Made by a program: the position numbers and the translations under genes
In this document: piece by piece, positions 16,172 through 23,569 of the stretch
Position numbering within the stretch: position 1 is the stretch's first letter
Layout of the letters: the number at the start of each line of letters is the position of its first letter
The notes under the pieces: model-generated
What the model saw: only the letters and a program-made list of their open reading frames with translations
The model's database searches: none
Told to the model about the DNA's origin: nothing
Assembly: GCA_032095175.1 (NCBI GenBank)
Contig: DAMCZI010000034.1
Span: 1 to 47,951, forward strand
Direction of reading: 5' to 3'
Source of the DNA: DAMCZI01 sp032095175
Lineage (GTDB): Bacteria; Bacillota; Clostridia; Clostridiales; Caloramatoraceae
Length of the DNA stretch: 47,951 nucleotides

Positions 16172-17518
16172 TTACTCTGTATATATTAAGTTAGGCGTAT
16201 TTTTCATGATCTTTGAATATCTTTTGTAATAAAAATATCCCAGTACCGCCCATAGAATAACTAATACAATAGATGGAGTGCTTAATCTTCCTGGAGAACC
16301 AGGTATTATTAATAATCCCATGAATGTAATACTTACTAATGCTCCTACTGCTGAAAAATACTTGTCCAATCCTGTTGAATGTTTAAATCCAATATAACAT
16401 ACATAAAAATACCCTATTGCAGCTAGTAAAGAAGACATATTAACAATATAGATAATAACTTCTCTACCAAACCAAGGGGCTATTAGACTCACTAATGCCA
16501 CAAACTTAACACCATTTTCAAATACACCATTGTCATTTTCCTTATTGTACTTTGCAGGAATGAGCCTATACTTAGCTAAAGCCCCAATCAATTTGCTGCT
16601 GCTCAAAGTAAACCCATTTATACCACCTGCTACTGCACCTGCCAATGACATTACCAACAAGATGAATCCAACATATCCCATATTGTCCATTACAGCAGAA
16701 CCTAGGGCCCATTGTTCCAACAATGCCTTCTGTGGAGTATATACCAGACCAGTTGTGATATTTAACAGGTTATAAAAAAACACTCCTGAAAATATGGCCA
16801 ATACCGCCATTCCTGTTGCTTTTGAAGCTTCAAAATTCAACTCTGTAGACACTTGAGGTATCACATCAAAGCCCACAAACAAGAAAGGAACTATGGCGAA
16901 AATCTTTGCCACTTCAACAATACTGAACTTATAGTTGACAATATACGTATTCCTAATCAAGCTATGATCTGTTTTCATGAACATGAATATGAAGACTATA
17001 ATTGCATTTACCACCATAAGCAGTATCATAATGTTCTGGATCTTAGAACTCAGCTTTAATCCTTTAATATTGATATAAGCAAATACCAAAATTATTACAC
17101 TGGCTATTAGTACTTCTGACAAATATACAGGATAACCAGCTACCTTATATAGATATACAAAATCCACCCTTGAGCCGAATAACTTCTTAAGCACCAATAC
17201 AAAAGCTGTAGCATTAAGTGGTACCATGCTAATATAGCACAAGGTCAGGGACCAACCTACCACAAATCCATTGGCCTTGCCCATGTTTTTATAGGTGTAG
17301 GAGAATTCTCCACCATCCTCATTATGCTTCTCCATCATAATATGATATCCCTTCTGTATAAAAACAACAGCAAGACCACCAAGTATCAACCCGATGGCCG
17401 TGCTAATGATACCACTTTCATGGAGAAACTTTGAACCTGGCAGGGTAAATGACCCCCATCCAATAATAGACCCTAATGCTAAGGCTAATATGTCTATTCT
17501 GTTCAACTTTTTTCTCAT
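16172..17518 (-). CDS. APC-family amino acid permease
   Basis: A 448-residue protein with about twelve membrane helices. Helix 1 carries the unwound GSIIGWGSFTLPG motif of the APC superfamily, and EDGGEFSYTYKNMGKANGFVVGW follows helix 2 as in amino acid permeases. Helix 6 has PFLFVGFDVIPQ. The ATG at 17518 follows AAAGG and lies only 11 bases after the CoA-disulfide reductase stop, so the genes are co-transcribed. Given its neighbours it may carry a sulfur-containing amino acid or related compound, but nothing in the sequence fixes the substrate. A strong terminator ends the operon behind it. Confidence 0.85.
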   Translation of the reverse strand: MRKKLNRIDILALALGSIIGWGSFTLPGSKFLHESGIISTAIGLILGGLAVVFIQKGYHIMMEKHNEDGGEFSYTYKNMGKANGFVVGWSLTLCYISMVPLNATAFVLVLKKLFGSRVDFVYLYKVAGYPVYLSEVLIASVIILVFAYINIKGLKLSSKIQNIMILLMVVNAIIVFIFMFMKTDHSLIRNTYIVNYKFSIVEVAKIFAIVPFLFVGFDVIPQVSTELNFEASKATGMAVLAIFSGVFFYNLLNITTGLVYTPQKALLEQWALGSAVMDNMGYVGFILLVMSLAGAVAGGINGFTLSSSKLIGALAKYRLIPAKYNKENDNGVFENGVKFVALVSLIAPWFGREVIIYIVNMSSLLAAIGYFYVCYIGFKHSTGLDKYFSAVGALVSITFMGLLIIPGSPGRLSTPSIVLVILWAVLGYFYYKRYSKIMKNTPNLIYTE

Positions 17519-17529
17519 AAAATCAACCT

Positions 17530-19227
17530 TTACTTAAAGTTATATTTTGTAACTATTGTATCTCTCCCTGTTACCTGATCCTGATAATATTCATAGCAGC
17601 AAATTCCAAGATAGGAACCAGATATGTTGATTACATTGTTATATCCAACATTTTGGAGCATCATTGCTGCATTATAGCTTCTCTGGCTTGAACGACAGTG
17701 AAGATATACTGGCTTATCCTTTGGAATTTCATCTAGTCTTCCTCTTATTTCGCTTAATGGAATGTTAACTGCATTCTTAAGGTGTCCAAACTCATATTCA
17801 TGCTTTTCCCTTACATCTACAATAAATGCATCACTTTCAACCAATTCTCTAACCATAGTTACTGGAACCTGCTTAAACCTTCCATATAATAGGTTAAGTC
17901 CAACTAAAGCTGCATGATTTACTATATCCTTAGCAGTTCCAAACAAAGGAGCATAGCATAATTCCAATTCTTTTAAGTCTTCTAAGGTTCCACCCATTGC
18001 AATCATTGTAGCAATTACATCTATTCTCTTATCTACATTTCCTTTTCCTATTGCTTGAGCTCCAAGTATTCTGCCTGTTGGGTATTCATATATAAGCTTA
18101 AAGTGCATTGGGTTGCTATCTGGCATCAATCCAACCTTGTCTCCTGGGATGATATATACAAAATCATAGGAAATTCCTGCTGCCTTTGCAGTTTTTTCAT
18201 TTAATCCTGTACATGCAGCTCCAAGCTCAAATATCTTTACAACTGATGATCCTATTACTCCCTTATTGTTATGAGGGATATTGTAGATACTGTCCGCTGC
18301 TGCTCTTGCTTGTCTCTGTGCAGGTCCTGCCAGTGCAAGTCTTGAAGGCTTATGCTGTAAACGATTGTAAACCTCTATAGCATCACCTACAGCATAGATA
18401 TCCTTATCACTTGTCACATAATTATGATCAACCTTAATGCCTCCAGTTACCCCAATTTCAAGTCCTGCATCCTTTGCCAGACTAGTTTCTGGACTAACAC
18501 CTATTGCCATAACTACAACCTTTGCAGGCACAACTTTACCTGACTGTAGTTCTACAGAGTCTTCATTTATTTTCTTCACTCCATCACTTAATATCAGGTT
18601 AACTCCCTTATCCATCATTTCCTTGTGGAGTATTTGAGCCATATCATAATCAAAAGGATTCATTATCTGGTCAAGTGCTTCTATAAGGCTTACATTCTTA
18701 CCTGCCAAACGAAGATTTTCTGCTACCTCTACTCCTATGAATCCGCCACCAACAACAGCTATATCCTCAATATTGTTCTCAACAATATGACCGTTAAGCT
18801 TCTTTATATCAACTACATTTCTTACTGTAAATATATTATTCCCAGTTATTCCTTCAATGCTTCTTGGAAGAATTGGGTTAGCTCCTGGAGACAAAACAAG
18901 TTTGTCATAGGATTCTTCATATTCTTCTCCAGTAAGAAGATTTTTAACTACTATTTTCTTCTCTTCTCTTTTTATCTTTATAACTTCGCTGTTAACTCTA
19001 GCTTCAATGTTGTATTGGTTTTTAAATTGATTTGGGCACATTAAAACCAAATCATCACCATTTTCTACTATTCCACTTAAATGAAATGGTAGGGCACAGT
19101 TAGAAAAGGATACATGAGGTCCCTTCTCAAACATGATTATCTCTGCTGATTCATCGATTCTTCTTGCTCTCGCTGCAACTGAAGCACCTCCAGCTACTCC
19201 ACCAACAATTAAAATTCTCTTATTCAT
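17530..19227 (-). CDS. CoA-disulfide reductase fused to rhodanese (CoADR-RHD)
   Basis: A 565-residue flavoprotein. Residues 1-445 are a pyridine nucleotide-disulfide oxidoreductase: FAD motif GGVAGGASVAARARR, active-site Cys44 in SFSNCALPF as in CoADR, NAD(P)-binding VVGGGFIGVEVAENL, and a second FAD motif DIYAVGDAIEV. Residues about 465-565 are a rhodanese with catalytic Cys511 in YLHCRSSQRS. Such fusions reduce CoA persulfide, polysulfide or sulfane sulfur in the cytoplasm with NAD(P)H. The ATG at 19227 (MNKRIL) follows GGGAGG by ten bases; a reading from 19266 lacks a site. It lies between the YeeE transporter gene and the APC gene. The reductant role for imported sulfur is inferred from this context. 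Confidence 0.92.
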   Translation of the reverse strand: MNKRILIVGGVAGGASVAARARRIDESAEIIMFEKGPHVSFSNCALPFHLSGIVENGDDLVLMCPNQFKNQYNIEARVNSEVIKIKREEKKIVVKNLLTGEEYEESYDKLVLSPGANPILPRSIEGITGNNIFTVRNVVDIKKLNGHIVENNIEDIAVVGGGFIGVEVAENLRLAGKNVSLIEALDQIMNPFDYDMAQILHKEMMDKGVNLILSDGVKKINEDSVELQSGKVVPAKVVVMAIGVSPETSLAKDAGLEIGVTGGIKVDHNYVTSDKDIYAVGDAIEVYNRLQHKPSRLALAGPAQRQARAAADSIYNIPHNNKGVIGSSVVKIFELGAACTGLNEKTAKAAGISYDFVYIIPGDKVGLMPDSNPMHFKLIYEYPTGRILGAQAIGKGNVDKRIDVIATMIAMGGTLEDLKELELCYAPLFGTAKDIVNHAALVGLNLLYGRFKQVPVTMVRELVESDAFIVDVREKHEYEFGHLKNAVNIPLSEIRGRLDEIPKDKPVYLHCRSSQRSYNAAMMLQNVGYNNVINISGSYLGICCYEYYQDQVTGRDTIVTKYNFK

Positions 19228-19250
19228 TATAATTAAACCTCCCTTTAATA

Positions 19251-19294
19251 AAGGGGCTGTTTGCAAGTGCCAAACATTTTACTTAACAGCCCTT
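19251..19294 (-). promoter_or_regulatory. Hairpin between the YeeE and CoADR-RHD genes (possible attenuator)
   Basis: On the minus strand AAGGGCTGTT pairs with AACAGCCCCTT around a 23-base loop, followed by TATTAAAGGG. It lies in the 102-base gap just upstream of the CoADR ribosome binding site. It may be a partial terminator or a processing site that sets different levels for the two genes. Confidence 0.45.
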
Positions 19295-19329
19295 ATATAG
19301 CTTTATTATTTCTTCAGGTTAATCTTTTA

Positions 19330-20592
19330 TTACTTGGACCATTTTTTAGCACATGTGTTTCCTACAACACCACCAACAACCATGAATATTAGGAATATCC
19401 AACCGGAAAGTGAGAAGTTTGCAATAGGTGTATATAATGCTCCTACGTTACATCCATTTGCAAATCTAGTTCCTAATCCCATAGTTATTCCACCTAGTGC
19501 AAATAGTAGAACTTCCTTTAAAGTTATGTGCATCTCTGACATAAATGTCTTTACGAATTTACCAGCTGTTAATAAGTATATAGTTGTTCCAACTAATATT
19601 CCAAAGTTCTGTACTGAAACAGGATGTTCAAAGAATGGTAGGATAAAAGGTTTTGCCTGCATTTTTGTAAAGGAAGCTATTGCTTCTGGTGAAACTCCAA
19701 ATATCATAAGGAATTTACCAAACCAGAATCCATAAGGAGTTGATGCTCCCCATCCTCCTTTAGTAACACCCATTAGCAATGCAAACAATATACTAAGAAC
19801 AACAGCTCCCTGTGCTAATGTCCATGGTTTAGCAAATACTCTATTATATGTTGTATCACTTAAGAATTTATAATCCTTACTATCAAAAATTTCCTGATTG
19901 TCCTGTACTTTTTCCATTGCATGTCCAATATAAGTGTTATTCTTCTTACGATTTCTTTCATAACGATATGCAATAAATACAACAATTCCACAGAATATTC
20001 CTGTTAATATCAATGCACCAAGATAACCTTCAAGACCATCCCATTTGAATAGATCTGGAAGGAACACACCACCATATAGTTTTTCACCTACTGGTGTTGT
20101 AAACCATGAGTTCTTAATCCATCCTGCAGTATTCTGTATAGGGAATCCTAAAAATACACCTAATCCAAAGAACACCAATGTAGTAAGGGCTCTAGGCAGA
20201 CCTGTTATAAGGTCAGTAAGTACGCCTGATGCACAGCAGGATGAAAATGACATACCAAATCCAAATAGTATTCCACCTAGAATAAGTCCCAAATTAATTG
20301 GATTTACCCATAGGTCATATTTCGTTGGATCTGCCTTAAATAAGAATGCAGTAGTACCTAAACAAGTAATAAAGAAAAGGAACATAAGTGTTCTCATTAA
20401 TTTTGTTGAACCAGTGTTAAATGCACGATTTATGCTGCCTGCAAATCCTGTATAGGCCCTAGTTAAAGTATATCCAAGCCCTACACCCACTAAAAGTCTG
20501 AAAAACAGCATGTCCGTTTTTAAAAGTGTTTTTCCTAGAATAAATACTAATAAAATCCCAATAAATCCAAAAACCTGTTCACTTTTTCTCAT
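19330..20592 (-). CDS. YeeE/YedE family sulfur-compound (thiosulfate) transporter, full length
   Basis: A 420-residue polytopic membrane protein with two YeeE/YedE halves. Each half carries the family's glycine- and cysteine-rich motif: FGFGMSFSSCCASGVLTDL in the first, and GITMGLGTRFANGCNVGALY in the second. In characterised relatives (TsuA/YeeE) such cysteines line the path that passes thiosulfate across the membrane. GGAGG lies seven bases before the ATG. It heads an operon with CoADR-RHD and an APC permease and is divergent from a LysR regulator. Import of thiosulfate or another sulfane sulfur source is likely. It is longer than the E. coli protein (about 350 residues) because of a cytoplasmic insert near residues 215-245. 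Confidence 0.88.
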   Translation of the reverse strand: MRKSEQVFGFIGILLVFILGKTLLKTDMLFFRLLVGVGLGYTLTRAYTGFAGSINRAFNTGSTKLMRTLMFLFFITCLGTTAFLFKADPTKYDLWVNPINLGLILGGILFGFGMSFSSCCASGVLTDLITGLPRALTTLVFFGLGVFLGFPIQNTAGWIKNSWFTTPVGEKLYGGVFLPDLFKWDGLEGYLGALILTGIFCGIVVFIAYRYERNRKKNNTYIGHAMEKVQDNQEIFDSKDYKFLSDTTYNRVFAKPWTLAQGAVVLSILFALLMGVTKGGWGASTPYGFWFGKFLMIFGVSPEAIASFTKMQAKPFILPFFEHPVSVQNFGILVGTTIYLLTAGKFVKTFMSEMHITLKEVLLFALGGITMGLGTRFANGCNVGALYTPIANFSLSGWIFLIFMVVGGVVGNTCAKKWSK

Positions 20593-20608
20593 TTTTTTAC
20601 CTCCTGTT

Positions 20609-20624
20609 TGTTAATTATCTAACA
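20609..20624. promoter_or_regulatory. TGTTA-N6-TAACA dyad near the YeeE transcription start
   Basis: A palindrome TGTTA-ATTATC-TAACA, placed between the predicted -10 and the ribosome binding site of the 20592 gene. It shares its arms with the dyads at 20666 and 23424. A second regulator half-site is inferred. Confidence 0.4.
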
Positions 20625-20627
20625 ATA

Positions 20628-20656
20628 ATTATATTACATGTTATTCCTTTTCTACA
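20628..20656 (-). promoter_or_regulatory. Candidate promoter of the YeeE-CoADR-APC operon
   Basis: On the minus strand a perfect TATAAT (20628-20633) lies 17 bases after TGTAGA (20651-20656). The weak -35 is typical of activator-dependent promoters. The upstream dyad is centred about 54 bases before the expected start. Confidence 0.5.
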
Positions 20657-20665
20657 GAAAGCAAA

Positions 20666-20682
20666 TGTTATGCAACATAACA
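20666..20682. promoter_or_regulatory. Candidate LysR operator (T-N11-A dyad)
   Basis: A perfect dyad TGTTATG-CAA-CATAACA that contains the T-N11-A pattern of LysR sites. It lies in the divergent region between the LysR gene (20924, +) and the YeeE gene (20592, -). Confidence 0.55.
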
Positions 20683-20734
20683 CTTTCCTTTAGCTATATG
20701 TTGAATATCTTTAATTTAAGGACTATGTACATCA

Positions 20735-20822
20735 AAGTGACAGGCTCCCAAGTCTTGAGTTATTTAGCTAAAGTATCAATTAATGACTATATTACTAAAA
20801 TAACTCAAGTGCCTATTACCTT
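20735..20822. repeat. ~95-bp palindromic dispersed repeat, copy 3 (diverged)
   Basis: The left arm GTGACAGGCT...CTTGAGTTATT and the right arm AATAACTCAAGTGCCTATTACC are complementary apart from an extra seven bases (CCCAAGT) on the left. It lies inside the divergent regulatory region upstream of the LysR gene, so it may affect that promoter. Confidence 0.65.
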
Positions 20823-20923
20823 CCTATCCCATACATTTAGCTTGAATAAACAAACTTATTTCTGTACAATATAGTTAAACAAAATACATTCATAACTATT
20901 TTTTATTTTTAGGGTGTGAACAT

Positions 20924-21814
20924 ATGAATCTTGAAAATCTTCAATCCTTTTATATGACAGTAAAACATAATAGTATTTCAAAAGCAGCTCAAATTCTTCA
21001 CCTTACCCAGCCTGGACTCAGCGGTCAGCTTAAAAGCTTAGAAAATGAACTAGGAGTAAGTCTTCTGACTCGAAGCAACAAAGGTGTTGAATTAACAGAA
21101 GAAGGAAAAGTTGTCTTTAACTATGCAGATACTTTACTTTCTATTCAAGGAAATATTAAAAGAGATTTGATAAATTTGCAACAAGATAAGCCAAAGTTAA
21201 TGATAGGTGCCTGTAAAAGTGTAGGAGAATATGCTCTTCCCTGCAGTATTTTTACGTTTAAATACAAACATGAGGAAGTAGATATCCATATGGAGGTAAT
21301 CAATTCTACTGAAGTAATACAAAAGCTGCAGGATCATACCATTAACGTCGGAATTGTACAGTATGATCCAAATATAGATGACATCGTTACTCAACCTATT
21401 ATTTCAGATGAGCTTCTTTTAGTAGGAAATAGTGATAATGCTCCTGAAAGAATTTCTACAGAAGAGTTGAAACAGCTTCCATTAATCTTACGTGAACATA
21501 ATTCTGGAACTCGATATGTCATTGAAAAATCATTAAAAGATAAGGGACTTCACATAGAAGATTTAAATGTAATTTATTCTTTAAATTCTCCTGAAGCCAT
21601 TAAATCTTCTATTCTTTCAGGGAAAGGTTTTTCTTTTTTACCCAAATTAGCAGTTGCCCAAGAACTAAAAAAACAGTCTATTCAAACAGTTGAAATAGAT
21701 GATTTTAGAATTTCCTTTTGTTATTATATAGCCTATAGGAAAAAGTATACCTTTACAGAATACGAGGAGATGTTTGTAGATTTTATTATCTCCAACAAAA
21801 GAGGCTTTTGCTAA
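20924..21814 (+). CDS. LysR-family transcriptional regulator of the sulfur genes
   Basis: A 296-residue LysR protein. The winged HTH is at residues 1-60 (MNLENLQSFYMTVKHNSISK, then AAQILHLTQPGLSGQLKSLE and a wing with GVSLLTRSNKGVELTEEG). The effector domain of about 90-290 has two lobes and is closest in style to CysB/CysL-type regulators. LysR proteins usually activate a divergent operon when a small effector binds. Here the divergent operon is YeeE-CoADR/rhodanese-APC, and a second YeeE-TusA operon converges from the other side. AGGG nine bases upstream supports the ATG. Control of sulfur uptake is inferred from position. Confidence 0.88.
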   Translation: MNLENLQSFYMTVKHNSISKAAQILHLTQPGLSGQLKSLENELGVSLLTRSNKGVELTEEGKVVFNYADTLLSIQGNIKRDLINLQQDKPKLMIGACKSVGEYALPCSIFTFKYKHEEVDIHMEVINSTEVIQKLQDHTINVGIVQYDPNIDDIVTQPIISDELLLVGNSDNAPERISTEELKQLPLILREHNSGTRYVIEKSLKDKGLHIEDLNVIYSLNSPEAIKSSILSGKGFSFLPKLAVAQELKKQSIQTVEIDDFRISFCYYIAYRKKYTFTEYEEMFVDFIISNKRGFC

Positions 21815-21820
21815 AAAAGA

Positions 21821-21864
21821 GGAATCTATCGACTGCACTTAAAAAAGCGCCGCCGATAGATTCC
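21821..21864. terminator. Bidirectional terminator between LysR and half-YeeE genes
   Basis: GGAATCTATCG and CGATAGATTCC form an 11-bp stem. T-rich runs follow on both strands (TTCTTTTT on plus, TCTTTTTT on minus). It lies 7 bases after the LysR stop and 27 before the stop of the convergent gene. Confidence 0.85.
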
Positions 21865-21890
21865 TTCTTTTTAAAGTCTTTTTATATGAT

Positions 21891-22418
21891 TTATAAAAGG
21901 AATCGAACTAAAAGCCTAACTCCTACACCTGCACCTAATATAACAAAAATACCAAAAACCCAGGCATGTAAAGAAAAGGATGGTATTCCACTAAAGAAAG
22001 CTCCAATATTGCAGCCCACAGCAAGCCTTGTTCCATATCCCATCATAATTCCACCAATAAGAGCAAGTATAAGCTGCTTTTTATTCTTTATTTTCTTCCA
22101 TTTAAATTGGGAGGCTAATAATGTCGCTGCTAAAGACCCTAAAATCACACCAATATTTAAAATTGTGTATTGATTAATAAATACATTATTATGTGTAATT
22201 ATAGGACCATAATAGGATTGAAAATGACTAAAATACTCCCAACTAAAGGGGTTCAATCCAAACCATTGTAGTATACCAACGCCCCATAGTAAAAAGCCAC
22301 TGGTTATTTGCCAGCTAAAACCTACTAAAGCTAGTAAAACTACATTCATTACTCCTAATAAAATCCCTCCTACCCAATAAGGCCAGGGCTTTTTAAGATA
22401 TTTTATTATAGCCTTCAT
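21891..22418 (-). CDS. Half-size YeeE/YedE protein, C-terminal-type half
   Basis: About 175 residues with four to five membrane helices. It carries the C-terminal YeeE/YedE motif GGIMMGYGTRLAVGCNIGAFF, ending in FSLHAWVFGIFVILGAGVGV. It lacks the first half, which is encoded separately two genes upstream (22678-23367). The two would need to pair to make one transporter. The ATG at 22418 is seven bases from GGGGAG; a GTG at 22421 also reads in frame. It lies 12 bases after the TusA-like gene and ends at a terminator shared with the LysR gene. Confidence 0.85.
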   Translation of the reverse strand: MKAIIKYLKKPWPYWVGGILLGVMNVVLLALVGFSWQITSGFLLWGVGILQWFGLNPFSWEYFSHFQSYYGPIITHNNVFINQYTILNIGVILGSLAATLLASQFKWKKIKNKKQLILALIGGIMMGYGTRLAVGCNIGAFFSGIPSFSLHAWVFGIFVILGAGVGVRLLVRFLL

Positions 22419-22430
22419 CACATCGCTCCC

Positions 22431-22664
22431 CTATTTTTCTTTTGGTTTTTGAATATACACTTCCCATTCTCCTCCACCCAACTCAACAGATTGAGTGAGA
22501 TATTTTTTCCCTTTTGCCCATTTCTCTACATCAATGGCCACACAACTATGATCAGATTGAAGTACTAAAACGTCTCCAGGTTCCATATTTTTCAACTCCT
22601 TCATAGCACGCAGCAAAGGAATTGGACACAACTCACTAAAACAATCTAATTTTTTTACTGTCAT
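22431..22664 (-). CDS. TusA-like sulfur carrier protein
   Basis: A 77-residue protein of the TusA/YeeD/SirA fold. Near the N-terminus is the family signature CPIP with the persulfide-carrying Cys13, followed by LLRAMKELKNMEPGDVLVLQ and the SDHSCVAIDVEKWAKGK helix. In the known TsuAB pair, a TusA-like protein (YeeD/TsuB) receives or processes thiosulfate from the YeeE channel. Here it is encoded between the two halves of a split YeeE, a close functional match. GGAGG is seven bases before the ATG. Gaps to its neighbours are 12 and 13 bases. Confidence 0.92.
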   Translation of the reverse strand: MTVKKLDCFSELCPIPLLRAMKELKNMEPGDVLVLQSDHSCVAIDVEKWAKGKKYLTQSVELGGGEWEVYIQKPKEK

Positions 22665-22677
22665 ATAAACTCCTCCA

Positions 22678-23367
22678 TTACACTTCTGTCAAACGCTTGT
22701 TTTCATACCATAATGCAAATTTATATAAAATCATTAATACTATTATCTGTACTGCAGCAACAATTTTTAAATCCATGTATTCTGAAAAGTAAATTGTCTT
22801 TGCATCTTTAATAAAATTCTCATACCAAAAAGAATAATTTTTCGCTCCCAGTAAGGTTCCAATTATAAACCCTACAAGAACAACCCAGTGTAGAGCATGT
22901 CCTTCACCAATTCTCATCAATACACCTGAAGCACATCCTCCTGCCAAAACCATTCCTATACCGAATATAAAGGCACCAATCATTACATGAACTCCTACAG
23001 AACTAACAGCCCCAGGAATCAAATCATAATTACCACCTTTACTATAAGTATAGCCGGACTGGATAATAGCAAAACCAACAGTGCTCACAATCATAGCTAA
23101 TATCATACCCCTCAGCACCCTTGTGTTGCCAGAAATAAAAGGGTCCCTAAAAGCAGATGTAAAGCAAAATCGTGAATACCTTAAAATAATACCTATTATA
23201 GTTCCTGCACCTAAAGCTACAGCATACACATAATGCTCTCGCCAAAGTAAGATACATAACACCATTACAATTAAAAGCAGTATAACTCCATAATGGACCT
23301 GACTTTTTTCATTTTTTACCTGTGCTTGACGCTGCTTAATCAATGCATCTATTTCATTTGATACCAT
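22678..23367 (-). CDS. Half-size YeeE/YedE protein, N-terminal-type half
   Basis: A 229-residue membrane protein with about six helices after a charged 20-residue start. It holds the N-terminal-type YeeE/YedE motifs: RYSRFCFTSAFRDPF and FIFGIGMVLAGGCASGVLMR, with the conserved Gly-Cys pair. It lacks the GTR.A.GC motif of the second half, which is in the 21891-22418 product. GAGGGATG lies upstream of the ATG. It is the first gene of the YeeE(N)-TusA-YeeE(C) operon. Thiosulfate or other sulfur-anion import is inferred from the family. Confidence 0.85.
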   Translation of the reverse strand: MVSNEIDALIKQRQAQVKNEKSQVHYGVILLLIVMVLCILLWREHYVYAVALGAGTIIGIILRYSRFCFTSAFRDPFISGNTRVLRGMILAMIVSTVGFAIIQSGYTYSKGGNYDLIPGAVSSVGVHVMIGAFIFGIGMVLAGGCASGVLMRIGEGHALHWVVLVGFIIGTLLGAKNYSFWYENFIKDAKTIYFSEYMDLKIVAAVQIIVLMILYKFALWYENKRLTEV

Positions 23368-23410
23368 AACATCATCCCTCTAACCAATATTAATTACTCT
23401 ACATTAGTTT

Positions 23411-23439
23411 ATTATATAATGTCTGTTAATTGCAAATCA
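23411..23439 (-). promoter_or_regulatory. Candidate promoter of the split YeeE-TusA operon
   Basis: On the minus strand TTGATT is followed after 18 bases by a perfect TATAAT (23411-23416). The leader to the ATG at 23367 is then about 37 bases. Confidence 0.5.
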
Positions 23440-23445
23440 ATAACA
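23424..23445. promoter_or_regulatory. Dyad TGTTA...TAACA overlapping the -35 of the YeeE-TusA operon
   Basis: TGTTAATTG-CAAA-TCAATAACA is a near-palindrome with the same outer arms (TGTTA/TAACA) and a central GCAA like the dyad at 20666. A shared regulator for the two sulfur operons is inferred. Confidence 0.4.
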
Positions 23446-23471
23446 TATAATAGGCAGTATATATGTAAAAA

Positions 23472-23507
23472 AATCCCTAGCATCACTTAAATATGATGTT
23501 AGGGATT
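23472..23507. terminator. Rho-independent terminator after the 1115-residue secreted protein gene
   Basis: AATCCCTAGCATCA pairs with TGATGTTAGGGATT (one mismatch). On the minus strand a run of seven T follows. It lies about 60 bases past the stop at 23570. Confidence 0.8.
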
Positions 23508-23569
23508 TTCAAGTTAATGTATTTTATGATTTTGTTACTGCATACTACATTAACAATTATGAATTATAA

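Noticed and set aside
20638..20874. Plus-strand frame of 78 codons in the LysR-YeeE divergent region
   Set aside because: It crosses the dyads and the palindromic repeat, has no ribosome binding site and has no recognisable product.
21808..22173. Plus-strand frame overlapping the end of LysR and the half-YeeE gene
   Set aside because: It runs through a terminator and is antisense to a YeeE motif. Not a gene.
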